Source: Gryganskiella cystojenkinii
Lineage: Eukaryota > Mortierellomycota > Mortierellomycetes > Mortierellales > Mortierellaceae
DNA: 64,000 nucleotides
Assembly: GCA_015852425.1 (NCBI GenBank)
Contig: JAAAIG010000021.1
Location: 50,668-114,667 of the forward strand
Reading direction: 5' to 3'
This document shows positions 35,818-46,117 of the stretch, piece after piece (the stretch's first letter is position 1; each line of letters starts with the position of its first letter). The position numbers and the translations under genes are program-made. Below the pieces are notes generated by a model. It was not told the DNA's origin, did not search any database, and worked only from the letters and a program-made list of their open reading frames with translations.

Positions 35818-36780
35818 GGTCTCTATGTTGTTATATGGGTGAGTGCTGTGTATGTGTGTGTGGATCGAGAAAACAGTGAGAGTGTCGTATGTGTGTGTGT
35901 GGATATAAAGTCGTTGAACGAAGAGAAAGGATTGTCGAAGAATTGAAGAGGGGAACAAGCGAAAAGATAGCTCCTTTTTATACTCGCCGACGGAGATGAT
36001 TAGCCGATCACGAATCTAAAGAAAGCAGTATGGTCAGGGACCATCCCACACCTTGTTTGTCACTCGAGCCGTAAGTGGAAAATAGACACTATCCTCTGTG
36101 GGATAAGCAACAACAAAAAAAATGATGATTGCGATGATGCAGGACGGGGGGAGGGACGAGATACTTTGGGCATAGCCAACAAAAAAAAATAAAGATACTT
36201 GCTCAAATGGAACGAAAAGAAGGGTCTGCGTGGAAGGAGAGAAACATCCGTTTGCTCTTCAGCATGTGGGGGTCTGTGGAAGAGTAGAAGAGTCCATTGT
36301 TCTTATTTTGGCCAAAATGGAACAGTACCCCATTCGACCAAAAAAAAATTGAAGGGTGCAACCCTAAACGTGAACTCTTTTTTGTTATATTGCCAGACGA
36401 GTAGAAAGAGAGATCCACGAGGTAATGGACTTGGCTTGTTCGTCTACTGCTTTATTGATTGGTGCTACGTGGACAGGGGTGTTCAGGTTGGCTTGCTATA
36501 CTTTGTGAAAAAGCCAATGCTATGTTCATGCCACGGATACACACTCTCTGTTCAAAGGTGGATCAAGCAAAAACTATTGGTCTCTTGGCTTTGGAGAGAG
36601 ATTGAGGGGAGGCTGTCTATGCTTGCCTGTGTTAAAAATTTCTATTATTGCACCTTCTGGATCTCTGTTCGCTTGGTCCTTGATTATCTTGGCGGTCGAA
36701 AAGAGGGATTTATTTTTATTTTTAAATTTGGGTGCACGGGGGTTCCATCGATCGCATCCATTCATTCTCTCGCATTCTGA
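35818..36780. promoter_or_regulatory. Calcipressin promoter region
   Basis: About 960 bp. Contains GT/CA-rich leader sequence (35850..35905), the TATA-like box noted for calcipressin, and A-runs near 36114 and 36181. A 193-codon plus-strand frame here shows no family and no coding bias I trust. Confidence 0.4.
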
Positions 36781-37212
36781 AATGACCGACGAATTGCGAA
36801 CCACCACCCATCTACCCGTCCAACTTCGCTCTTTTCTTTCTTGTCCCCCTGAGAAAAGAAATCTAGGAAATTCTTATGTCTACGAACAAAAAACACAAAA
36901 CAAGAGAGAGGGACCTGGACCGGGTCTGGACATGGAATAGAATGTTGTCAGAGAACAGGGTACGCAGGAAAAGTTAAATCGGTGGCCCTGCGCAACTGGA
37001 GAGCTTGGCAGGTGGGTTTGGGGGACTTTGGAGGGCTGATCTACTCTTCCTTCTTGTCTTTCTAATGCTTCCACAGACCCCATCCTATATTGACAGGAGA
37101 CCGATTTTTGGGTTCAACGATTTCCCCGAAAATTTTGAAAAAGAAGGTGAAAACTGGCCATTCTGAGCGTTCAACAAAAGAAGTGTTCTCGGATTTCGAT
37201 TTCTTCTTTTGA
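36781..37212 (+). CDS. Possible small spliced gene of unknown function
   Basis: An ATG at 36781 opens MTDELRTTTHLPVQLRSF. In the same frame, after an in-frame TAG at 36940, the sequence continues NVVREQGTQEKLNRWPCATG and reaches a good donor at 37012 (AG|GTGGGT). The next exon 37077..37212 joins in phase (AG|A) and gives PHPILTGDRFLG, a basic stretch (SPKILKKKVKTGHSERSTKE) and an aromatic end DFDFFF. The TAG would have to fall in a short intron (for example GTCTAC..GAATAG, phase 0), which is atypical. I recognise no domain. It may instead be a decayed gene. Confidence 0.38.
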
Positions 37213-37662
37213 TACTTTCTTTTTTCTGGATGCTTTTGTCGATCTTTCTGCGCTTTCCTCCTTGGACAGAGGATGCTGTCCATCTTTGTCAACATATGTT
37301 TTCTGCTCATAAAATGCACCCCCTAGCCCGGGTGAAAAGGAGATTGGATATTGTGCTTTCTTCATCTTCTACGCTGGAACTCGAGGAGGTTCTTTTCTCT
37401 CTCTCTCTCTTTTCCCCCTCGCTCACCAATTCAGTTACAATTGCCGAAGAGCTGGAGACGCTCTCCTGGGAAATCTCAGCGATCCAATCATCGTCCACGT
37501 TGCACAAGATTTTTTTGCAATCGACCGAACAAAGAACCTTCTGCCGTGGATGGCATTGTCAGTCCTTTCGTTATCTCTCTCACTCTTTCACGATTTCATC
37601 TTTTCTCCTCCAAACTCGGCATACAACATCCGAGTTGACCGGACCGAGCAGACACACACTCT

Positions 37663-37911
37663 TCAAAAGTGGACATATGATTGGATCGTTATCGAACGTT
37701 TATTATTAATAATAATGAAGATGCTTCTTTCTTTTTTTTTTGTCATGAAAATTGGTGTGCGGCGCGCGAATAATGTTGGCAATAGTGGAATGATATATAC
37801 ATGGATCATGGCGCCAGCGGCCAAGACAAATAAGGCAGTAGTAGAATCGAACGCGGCCTTGATATATCCCGAGGCGTTCTCGTGTTTATCCTCGAAGGCG
37901 GTCGTCATCAT
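37663..37911 (-). other. Possible exon with one membrane segment
   Basis: An open frame from ATG 37911 reads a charged start (TAFEDKHENASGYIKAAFDS) then a hydrophobic helix (TALFVLAAGAMIHVYIIPLL) before a poly-A tract. No splice partner or family found. It could be a gene fragment. Confidence 0.2.
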
Positions 37912-38171
37912 GGTAGTAGCAAAACAGTGACCACGATGACGGTAAAATTATGAAGTACATAACATACGCATATACGATCATCATGAAGACTACTATTGTT
38001 CGTAATGCATTTGTGGCCTGTGCAAGTGCTGCATACATATTATAGATACTGTCCCCAAGTCGGATGGATCTTTGATGATCTCGATGATCTCGAGCACTCT
38101 GAGAAAAAACGCGTTCGATAACGCATCTTTGCAGAAAGAATGCGTTGATAAGGGTGCTGTTACAATGTATT

Positions 38172-38370
38172 AGGGGGTTTCAAACCTGGAATTTTCATTT
38201 TTTTTCGGCGCGGGTTTCCATCCCAATTTGACTCAAATAACTTTGGCATCCAAGTGGATGCATCATCAACTCTGTATTGGATTGAAGTGCAATTGATGAG
38301 GGAAAACATGAAGAGACGAGAGAGAAAAGTGCCCTGAAAAAAGTCGAAAATGCCAGGTTTGAAACCGCCT
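38172..38370. mobile_element. MITE-like element, 199 bp, with about 40-bp terminal inverted repeats
   Basis: The left end AGGGGGTTTCAAACCTGGAA and the reverse complement of the right end AGGCGGTTTCAAACCTGGCA are nearly identical. Similarity continues through ATTTTC and a T-rich stretch for about 40 bp, so the ends form inverted repeats. Both flanks carry ATT (38169..38171 and 38371..38373), consistent with a 3-bp target duplication. The interior has no open frame. Non-autonomous size and structure fit a MITE; the superfamily is undetermined. Confidence 0.65.
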
Positions 38371-38666
38371 ATTCAGGAAGTCTTAGCAAGACATTTTACC
38401 CGTGTACAAAAGTTATCAATGATGATATTGTGGCGTCGTATGCGTGCGGAATCATTAAGCTGTGATACGTCTTTTTAATAAATCCAAGGCGCTATTGGCT
38501 TGACCTGACTCGCGCAGGCAACTGATCTAGTCGGAACCGCCATTTTCTTATATCCACACAAACTCATCGACAATACTATTCAAATGTCGTCGTCTTCGGC
38601 ATGTGTATCGGTATCAGCATATTGCCGCTTCCTGTTAGGCGGTAGCGGTCGGCTTTCATGTTTGTT

Positions 38667-39111
38667 TCAACATACTCCAACGTCTCCAAGATGATACCGC
38701 GGGCAGTATATCCGGGCATCGCATCTTTGGCTGCACTTCATCTTGGACGTCACAAAACCAACTGTACAGCGATACAGAAACCCTTCGGTCGAGATGGTTC
38801 TAGAAACCCCCCTTCCCAGAAATTGTTTCAGCGTAATTACGCGACAAGCCGATATTGAGTTCGGATTGTATAACGCCATCCCGTTGTTGAGAATGGGATC
38901 CTTGAAAATGCCGATCAATTCGTTCAGAGCCCTGTATCCTTGTTCTCGGGTTTGCACTGGTTAAGCCAGGCGATGGTCTGCTTCTCATCCGCAGTCCAGA
39001 CGGTGGGCGAGACAGGCTCGCTGTAATAGAAACGGCCCTCATCGTTGGTAGTCCGGGCGATGGTAACAGCAGAGATGCCAAGGTGGCGGCGACAGCAGCG
39101 ATGACATTCAT
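38667..39111 (-). pseudogene. Secreted Kre9/Knh1-like (PF10342-type) protein gene, frameshifted
   Basis: A signal peptide starts at 39111 (MNVIAAVAATLAS). A one-base shift near 39069..39075 then leads into AVTIARTTNDEGRFYYSEPV followed by SPTVWTADEKQTIAWLNQCK. This fits the N-terminal beta domain of small secreted Kre9/Knh1-type proteins (pattern xxPxxxTVWxAGxxQTIxW). That frame stops at 38924; a third frame continues with ELIGIFKDPILNNG and stays open to 38667. Two frame breaks and no plausible intron indicate a pseudogene or a sequence error. Confidence 0.55.
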
Positions 39112-39911
39112 GGTGACGTGTGACGATGAAAAGCGTAGGGAGAATAAAAGGTGAGAAGCAAAAAGGGAGGGTTGAGGGCTAAGATATTCGCCTTTCTATT
39201 ATAAAAAAGATCAGTAGAGGATCCTCTTTGTTTTTGATGTCATGAGGATCTTCGGTACTTGTAACAGTATCTTGGCACAATTCCAGAAGGCTATCAATGT
39301 TCGATACCTCGAAACCTCCAATTTCTAGAGAAAAAAATGTATAAGAAAAAAGCTCCAGCCGGAGCATTGAAAAAAGGAGATAGCTAAAAACGGCTTACAT
39401 GTCTTTTAGGCGCGTAATAGAAACAGAAAAAAGAGATTCAGGAACCTCACTCTTGTCTCTGAGACCAAGCTACGATCGACTGGCCCTCAACTTCCTAGTT
39501 TGCACCTTCGAGCATACGCAACAATTGCCCTCTAGTCGCATGCAACCATTCATATTTGAAGTTAAGAATGGTTCGAGGAAGCATCATGAATACGAAATCG
39601 ATGAAAGACGTGCTTGAAGGACTTTACTATGCCATTAAGAAAGGGGTGAATGGTTATGACCAACTGAATAGTGTTCGTATGAAGATACAACGGGGCAGAA
39701 TATGAAACAAAAGCTATGCGACTGAATCTGGTGTAACTGGCACGAAAAAAGAGTCCTCGAGGTTATAGAGTTGTTGATATGTGCAAAACTGACAACAAAG
39801 AGCAAGGAAAGCTCGTCTTGTCCATATATGATGAAACTTTGATTGGCTGGTCAATGGAACGTTCCTGAGAGTTGAGTTAGGGAGGCGCTCATGCAAGCTT
39901 ATCAGCTTTGT
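39112..39911. other. Intergenic, no gene recognised
   Basis: About 800 bp with only short, unrelated open frames between the secreted-protein pseudogene and the 3' end of the F-box gene. Confidence 0.35.
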
Positions 39912-41615
39912 TCACTCGTCCTGCTGAGAGCCATATGCATCTTGCTGAGAGCCGTAATCCTGTTGCTGAGAACCAGAAGCATTCTGCAGAGACTCCTGTG
40001 AATGATCGACCGACTTCTTGCGAACGCCAACATTCGCATCTCTGGCCTTGAACGCCGCACGTTTCTTCTTCAGCGTGTCCAACCAAGCAGCTCGAATACC
40101 GCAGTTGCCACCATGATACCGCGACGCCAACTTCTGAACCTCGTACTGACTGAAGAGCTGCATCGGAGCAGCGTGTCGGTAATGCGGGTTCCGGCGTGAC
40201 TCATAATGAAGTGTGTATAACAGGGCCTCGGGAAGTGTGTACTCACTCAAGGCCCGACCCTTCGTGATGTTACCCATCGACTCGGTATCACTCTCGCCAC
40301 TGTCACTGTTATCGCCGTTGCTGCTGTTCTTGACCTTAGACTTTTCAGGGTGATGGTGAAAATACGTGAGACGGCACTTCCGGCAGAGCAACCAGGTAAA
40401 ACCATTATCGTCGACATCCTCGACCGGCAAAGGGATACAGGATCTCTGGGCAGGCTTGATATCGGCCTCGTGACATCGATCACAGATGAAGTAGGAATAT
40501 TTGCAGGCCAGAGCCATATGGGTCTTGTACTTTAGCTTTGGTTGACCCAGACTCTTGTCGCAAATAATTTTCCATATAGGGTAGGATCGACAAACATCGA
40601 GCCAGGACTTGGCCACCCATGAAATCGTCGCAACGTGAGAGAGTGGGAGGTATGAGAGAATATGGTGCCAGATCTCAGTCGGGAGCCAGGAACAAGGGTC
40701 CGTACCCTTTTCGGCCGGTTCTCTCTTCACGATTGCCATGACTTCGCCCTCATCAGCGCCACAGAGTCCCTCTTGAGAGGCTACTGTCCGTTTGATGCGC
40801 TTCCTCATCGGTGCAGCCGGGTATGTCTTCTGAGTGCTCGTGACATCGTCTTGCTCTTGGTGATCCTGAGTGTCGCTGTTGTCGTCCCACTCTTCTTTGA
40901 TTTCAACCCTCCGCTTCTTGGCTGACTTTTTGACTCGAAGTTTCTCAGTCGCATCCGTGTCCGCAGCAACTGTGTCGGTCAAGTCTGGCTCTGAAGCTTG
41001 TTTCTTCTTTCGCGGGTTTTTCGTCGTCGTTTCGGCCAGCATCTCGGCGGTCTGTTTTTTTCCCTTGCCTTTCTTGGTTGGTGTGGTCGAGGTTGAGGTC
41101 GGGTCCTTCTTGGTCCTGGATGCCTTGATGGATTTCTTGGCAGACTTTGATCCGGCTGCCTTGGATGTCTCCTCATTCAAGGCCTCGAGCTTTACGTCCG
41201 GATCCTCGTCATCTAGATTGTCGTTTTCGTCTTCGTCTTCGTTCTTGATCGACTCGGCCTTTCCTGCCTTTCCTTTGCCCTTGCCCTTGGCCGTGGTTGT
41301 GGATATCGAAGGAGTGGCAACATTAGAGGCTAAGTTATCATCACCACTATCAGTGACTCCTGTGGTATGATTTTTGGCAGAGTGACCACCACGCTTCTTG
41401 GTCGTCGTTGCCTCCGGTTCCTGCTTCACGGTGCTTGTCGTTCCAGACATGTTGCTGTTGTTGATAGAGGTGCCCCTCTTCTTGTTCTTTTTCGATGTGG
41501 ATGTTTGTTTTCCTTGTTGTTCCTGAGCCTGAGCTTGTTCTTGGGCTTGAGCTTCAGCTTGAGCCTCGGCCAAAGCCAAAATGGCCAATCGGGATGACTT
41601 TCGAGTCGCCGCCAT
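39912..41615 (-). CDS. F-box protein with basic/acidic low-complexity N-terminus
   Basis: Single-exon gene, 567 aa. Residues 1-280 are Ala/Gln then Lys/Ser/Thr/Glu-rich and probably disordered, with several nuclear-localisation-like Lys clusters. An F-box follows: SWLPTEIWHHILSYLPLSHV then ATISWVAKSWLDVCR. After it come two Cys pairs (FICDRC; LLCRKC) separated by about 40 residues, which could bind one zinc. A conserved-looking block follows (PEALLYTLHYESRRNPHYRH, EVQKLASRYHGGNCGIRAAW). The tail repeats YGSQQD three times. It would act as a substrate receptor in an SCF ligase; target unknown. Start is the first ATG (MAATRKSSRLAIL). Confidence 0.82.
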   Translation of the reverse strand: MAATRKSSRLAILALAEAQAEAQAQEQAQAQEQQGKQTSTSKKNKKRGTSINNSNMSGTTSTVKQEPEATTTKKRGGHSAKNHTTGVTDSGDDNLASNVATPSISTTTAKGKGKGKAGKAESIKNEDEDENDNLDDEDPDVKLEALNEETSKAAGSKSAKKSIKASRTKKDPTSTSTTPTKKGKGKKQTAEMLAETTTKNPRKKKQASEPDLTDTVAADTDATEKLRVKKSAKKRRVEIKEEWDDNSDTQDHQEQDDVTSTQKTYPAAPMRKRIKRTVASQEGLCGADEGEVMAIVKREPAEKGTDPCSWLPTEIWHHILSYLPLSHVATISWVAKSWLDVCRSYPIWKIICDKSLGQPKLKYKTHMALACKYSYFICDRCHEADIKPAQRSCIPLPVEDVDDNGFTWLLCRKCRLTYFHHHPEKSKVKNSSNGDNSDSGESDTESMGNITKGRALSEYTLPEALLYTLHYESRRNPHYRHAAPMQLFSQYEVQKLASRYHGGNCGIRAAWLDTLKKKRAAFKARDANVGVRKKSVDHSQESLQNASGSQQQDYGSQQDAYGSQQDE

Positions 41616-42120
41616 TCAGAGTCGTTTGATTCTTTGAGAAGTGAGTGTGTGTTTGTAGGTATGTGTGTGTGTGAGAGAGAGAGATATATATAGTATGCGT
41701 TCGTGTTTTTTGTTGTGATGTGAATTGTTTCTTTGGAAAGAAGAGAGGAAGAATGACAGAGAGGGGAAGTGAACAAATGAATGGAAATGAGTGGTGGGAA
41801 CAAAAGTAGCTCTCAAAAAGTCACGTGAATGCGGTCGATGTTTATGCTTTTTTTCACACTTGGGGAACGCGATGGGATACCACGCGACAACCGAACACAA
41901 CGTGGACCATGGACCATCGGTGGTCCCAGTACTAGTCCAAGATTATCCACTATATCGATGGGTAAGACCTCCTCCCGCTCTTGTTGTCACAAATAGATTG
42001 CTTCGATACTCTACCGACTGATAGAACAGGTGGAACATCGGTATATAAAAACTTTGCCAGTGTCGACATCTCTCCACAATTAACACACTCGCAAAACAAG
42101 CAAAAATCTCTCTCATCGCC
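41616..42120. promoter_or_regulatory. Divergent promoter region with TCACGTGA and TATA box
   Basis: Divergent region of 505 bp. It holds a palindromic E-box TCACGTGA at 41821..41828 and TATATAAA at 42042..42049. The TATA box lies 79 bp upstream of the secreted-protein ATG and should drive that gene. Near the F-box start are GT and GA runs (41645..41695). Confidence 0.6.
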
Positions 42121-42549
42121 ATGTTGTCCTCTTCCGCCTGCAAGAACATTTTCGGTCTCTGCGCCATGATCGTCCTTTGCTCCACCATGATCACCACCGT
42201 TTCCGCCAAGCCTCTCGCGGCTGCTCGCTCAACCACTTCCTCGACTCGTGCTGTTGCAGCTGGCCCTATGGTGCCTGGTCGCGATGCCATCGGTGCTGTC
42301 CAGAAGACGACCTACTCGACTTCGATAGACATGAAGTCTCCCTCGTCGTTCCCATCTGCTAGCGGTTTCGGATCCCATGTCATGCGCCCGATGATGAAGC
42401 GTTGCGGTCATGATAACTGCGGTGACGATGAATGCTGTGGCGATGACAGCTGCGACGATGACAGCTGCGATGATGACGACTGTGACGATCACTGTCGCTG
42501 GGGACACGGTCACGAGAATTGCGGAGGAGACTGTTGTGATGGATACTAA
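42121..42549 (+). CDS. Secreted Asp/Cys-rich protein with Kex2-like processing site
   Basis: Single-exon gene, 142 aa. Residues 1 to about 29 form a signal peptide (IFGLCAMIVLCSTMITTVSA). A Ser/Thr/Ala-rich propeptide ends in MMKR at residues 91-94, a typical Kex2 site. The predicted mature peptide (95-142, 48 residues) has 11 Cys and about 16 Asp in repeats such as CGDDECC, CDDDSC, CDDDDC and CDDHC, plus a HGH motif. The acidity with many Cys suggests metal or calcium binding, but I know no family that matches. The strong TATA box and compact gene suit high, regulated expression. Confidence 0.8.
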   Translation: MLSSSACKNIFGLCAMIVLCSTMITTVSAKPLAAARSTTSSTRAVAAGPMVPGRDAIGAVQKTTYSTSIDMKSPSSFPSASGFGSHVMRPMMKRCGHDNCGDDECCGDDSCDDDSCDDDDCDDHCRWGHGHENCGGDCCDGY

Positions 42550-43274
42550 TAAGGCCTCTCTCTGTCGCGATCAAGAGGACGATTCTTCTTTCGTCGCTTC
42601 TTAGGCTTTCTCCTAGGATCTTCATTTTCTATCTCCTTTCTCGTGTTCGCAATTCAGCATAATTAGTTAGTCATCGCAGTAATACACAATACAAAGCAAC
42701 TCCCCTTCTCCTTTGTTCTACTCTAGTGTAAAAAATAAAAAAAATGAAGGAACACCAAAAAACATAAACCGTTGTTGTACATCCTTTTGTGCGTCCCTTT
42801 TCCAAATGTTTGCCACCTTTCAAAAAATGATGACTACAGGAAACTCCATCTAGAACAAAAAGGTCGGCCAGTGGAAAAGGGCCAAGAAAACGAAGAGAAG
42901 CAAAGAAAAAAACGCTCTTTGCTCACAAACCAGTGTTGTCATCGAACGCATCACCTTTTATTTGAGTTCGTTTGAGGGTGAAGTGTGATGCTTAATTTTT
43001 TGGGCTGGTCGCCTGTCCTTCGGCGGCATAATTTCTTTCAGCTTTGCTTCGCTTTCACTTTTTTTTCCTCTCCTCTCCTTCTCTTCATCTTTCTCATCAC
43101 ACCACTCTGACGAGTCACTTATTTTGAAAAGGCGCTCTCTTTTGTGTTCGACTTTGCTAACACTATACCCCTCTCTCCCTGCCTCCATAAGTGATCGCGA
43201 ATCTCATTTACACAACAACTCTCACTCTCTCAGCCATACATATTCTTCAGCTCTAAGGACATATCAACAGAACA
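42550..43274. other. Intergenic, ORMDL promoter and secreted-protein 3' region
   Basis: 725 bp with T-rich pyrimidine stretches before 43275. No gene recognised. Confidence 0.35.
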
Positions 43275-44863
43275 ATGACCCTTGCAGCTATGTATAAGAC
43301 GGACTATGTCCAAACTCTGGATCAGCACTCACAAACGAATCTGAATTCGGCTTGGTTGAACGACAAAGGTACAGCCGCGTTTCTTCGCCTAGCAGTCGTC
43401 ACCCCATTTTCGTCGCTCTCGTTCGATTTTTATTGGCCTTTCTTGAAAAGACCATGTGCCATGTCACGCGAGAACGGTCGGGGCGGCTCATTTGTTCACC
43501 AGCGAAAAGGAACTAATCCATCCTTTCACATTAACAATTCTGTTTATTAGGTGTCTGGATTACAAACGTCATTCTCATTTGTCTAATCAAGTTCTTCTTC
43601 AGCATCATTCCTGGCATCACCCCAGAGCTCTCATGGACCCTGACAACACTCACATACAACGTTGTAAGTTCCCAACAAAAGACATGGAATAACCGAAACA
43701 GTTACGATGTGGCCCAGAGACGGAGCAATATTTTTTTTTTTTTTTTTTTTTTGGCGACAACGGCTTTATTGAGAGTTTTCATGCGAAAAGACTGCGGCGG
43801 GTCAGAATTCCCGACAAAAATTAGGAGCGCAACGCCGAGGAACGTCAGAGAAGAAGCGAAAAATGAGCTAGTATGCGGCCAACCCTCGTGGTGTTGTCAT
43901 TTGCTCGGTTTGTATTTCTTTGTTGTGGGGCAAGAAAAAAGGGAGACAGAGAGGTAGAAAGGAGATTTACACACAATGAAAGAGTTGAGGAATACAAGAC
44001 AAATGAACAAAGATCAACAACACTGCTAATTTGGAAAAAGGGGAGGAAAGCAAAGAAAAGTTTCCTCTTTTGAGGGTTCACGGGTCATTGCGGTCGGGCC
44101 GAGGGGTGTCGCGTGCGATCGTCAAGAGGGTGATCGAGGTCTAGGCCGCAGCTTTTGTGTTAATGCTTTGCAAGACTTCCGTTGTTTGTGTCCCCTTGCG
44201 TGTTTTCTCAACTAGGCAATTCTTCCTTACCTCACATGAACACAGACCGACCCACTGACTATTTCTCTTCGTACCTTTCTTTTGAATTTATTTTATTTTC
44301 TCTCTAGGGGAGTTATATCATGTTCCACGCGGTGACAGGGGTACCATTCGAGTTGTTCTCACAGGGAGCCTTTGACGGGATCACACTCTGGGAGCAGATC
44401 GACGAAGGAGTTCAATTTACAGCGACGCGGAAGTATTTAACCACAGTGCCCATCGTCTTGTAAGTGTTTGAACTACAAGGATTGGGCGAGGATGGATATG
44501 AAGGACAGGGACACACGATCAAGCGTTACAGGCGTCAAAACTTAGGCAGATAAAGTTCGAAACGGACAACGAAGCGCGTCTTACTTGGCTCAAGCGGTTC
44601 TTTGGCGCGCAAGGACAACTCGAGGACGATATCTTTGGGGAAGATTAGCTGGCAATTGATCAGATTTTTTTTTTTTACTGATCGGTTCACTTTCACGTTT
44701 TTTTAGATTCCTCTTGAGCACACATTACACACATTATGCGCCTTTTGCGTTTTTTATCAACCTCATCGCGACTGTGATCAACCTGATTGCAAAACTACCG
44801 GCCATGCACCAAGTCCGTCTCTTTGATATCAATCAAAAGATCGACAGCTGTGGAGCGGATTGA
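43275..44863 (+). CDS. ORMDL family protein (Orm1/Orm2-like), serine palmitoyltransferase regulator
   Basis: ER membrane protein that restrains serine palmitoyltransferase in sphingolipid synthesis. Exons 43275..43368, 43551..43663, 44308..44459 and 44707..44863 join to 171 aa. Family blocks are clear: SAWLNDKGVW; PGITPELSWTLTTLTYN; GSYIMFHAVTGVPFE; QGAFDGITLWEQIDEG; RKYLTTVPIVLFLLSTHYTH. It ends KLPAMHQVRLFDINQKID. The short N-terminal extension (MYKTDYVQTLDQHSQTN) corresponds to the part phosphorylated in yeast Orm proteins, though few Ser are present here. Intron 2 (644 nt) is long for this genome, and intron 3 contains an alternative in-phase exon (listed separately). Confidence 0.95.
44546..44648 (+). 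other. Candidate alternative terminal exon of the ORMDL gene
   Basis: Inside ORMDL intron 3, an acceptor CTTAG|G at 44546 joins in phase to exon 3 (TT|G = Leu). It opens 33 codons reading QIKFETDNEARLTWLKRFFG followed by AQGQLEDDIFGED and a TAG at 44646..44648. Codon composition is like real exons here. If used, it would replace the last two membrane helices with a charged soluble tail. No homologous tail is known to me. Confidence 0.45.
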
Positions 44864-45133
44864 AATAACTTTCGTCACGAAAAGAAAGAAAAATCTTTAC
44901 AAGAAAGCGACGGCATTCGAAGAAAAATGAAGTTCGGCAAACGCATCCCCCCCCCTCTCTTCATAATAGGCCTACTCGAAAAACAACATCTGTAATTAAA
45001 CACCCAAAATACCCCTGCTATCAAAATTCCAGAACCATGATCGGTGACTTTTTTTGATTTTTGTTTTTTCCTCCAAAAACATATTTATTTAAAGCGGAAA
45101 AGGTGTCTTAATGCCATCGTGAAAGGGGGCAGT

Positions 45134-46117
45134 TTAGTAGAAGTAACCCTGAAAGAATAGAGAAAACGAAGCAAATGTTAGAAAAACTGCTCATCGATGA
45201 TTGCGGACCAAACTCCCTTTTTTAAACACAGAACGCTTTGTAACGAGTGAGATGAAAAGAAGAGACTTACCAAAACCTTTCCTCCGGTGTGGCGGCGACG
45301 GGCCTCCTCGTGGTCCATGATACCGGCAGAGGTGGTAAGGATGATGTAACCGAACTGGCGGGAAGGCAAGAGACGGGCAATCCACTTCTCGATCTCGTTC
45401 AACTTAATGTTGAAACGGGGGGAGATGACACCGGTCTTGTTGATGCGTCCGATGAGCTGGACGACGATCTTGCCGGAGCGGTGGTCATCGATCTCCTCGA
45501 ACTCGCCGATGTAACCTGGACGAATCGATATATCAAAATAGAGCAGTAAGGTATTAGTACACTTTATCGAGATGATTGTCTTTCAACTGCATGTCTTCCC
45601 AATGATCCGCTTTTGAAGAAATAAAGAAAAATAAGGAATTGAGAGGAAAGGAGATGTATCCACCCTTTAAAGGCTAGAGGCCACTGTGACCACTCAATAA
45701 AGAGCGAGTGCCAGAAGCTTGTAAGAAGTGGGATTGGTCTTCCGGAGCCTTATAAGATAGATATTGAATCACGATGAAAAGAGTAGTCATTGCTCGAGTG
45801 GTAATCTCGAATAGACCTTCAAATTTCAGCAATATGCATCCAGTTATAACTCCGGTGGTTGTGTTGTGTAATGTTATGTGTTGTTTGCTGTTGATGAAAG
45901 GTGTTGCGACAGCTAAAAGAGATGGGAGAGGCTTCCCATCGTATCGCGCGTAGAAGAAAAAACGAGAAATGTAAAAGGACGTACCGTGCTTCTGCATCAA
46001 GGACAAGAACTTGACGATGACCTTGGAGGAAGGACGGATCAAGACCTGGCGCTTGCCACGCTTCTCAGCGTTGTTGATGTTGTTGAGGCAGTCGTTCAAG
46101 ACGGAGATGCGGACCAT
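45134..46117 (-). CDS. 40S ribosomal protein uS8 (RPS22 / S15A)
   Basis: Small-subunit ribosomal protein. Exons 45985..46117, 45271..45515 and 45134..45148 join to 130 aa, the exact length of eukaryotic uS8. Sequence runs [19 protein letters not shown], then [56 protein letters not shown] and [18 protein letters not shown]. The last exon codes only Gly-Tyr-Phe-Tyr and the stop. A CCTTTGTAG acceptor about 16 bases upstream of the ATG suggests a 5'UTR intron, common in fungal ribosomal-protein genes. Confidence 0.97.

Noticed and set aside
35818..35958. Upstream in-frame ATG extending calcipressin by about 47 residues
   Set aside because: The extension is translated from CA/TA-rich leader sequence between a TATA-like box and the well-placed ATG at 35817.
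36199..36780. 193-codon plus-strand open frame
   Set aside because: No domain, Cys/Trp/Lys-rich random-like composition, and it lies in the calcipressin upstream region.
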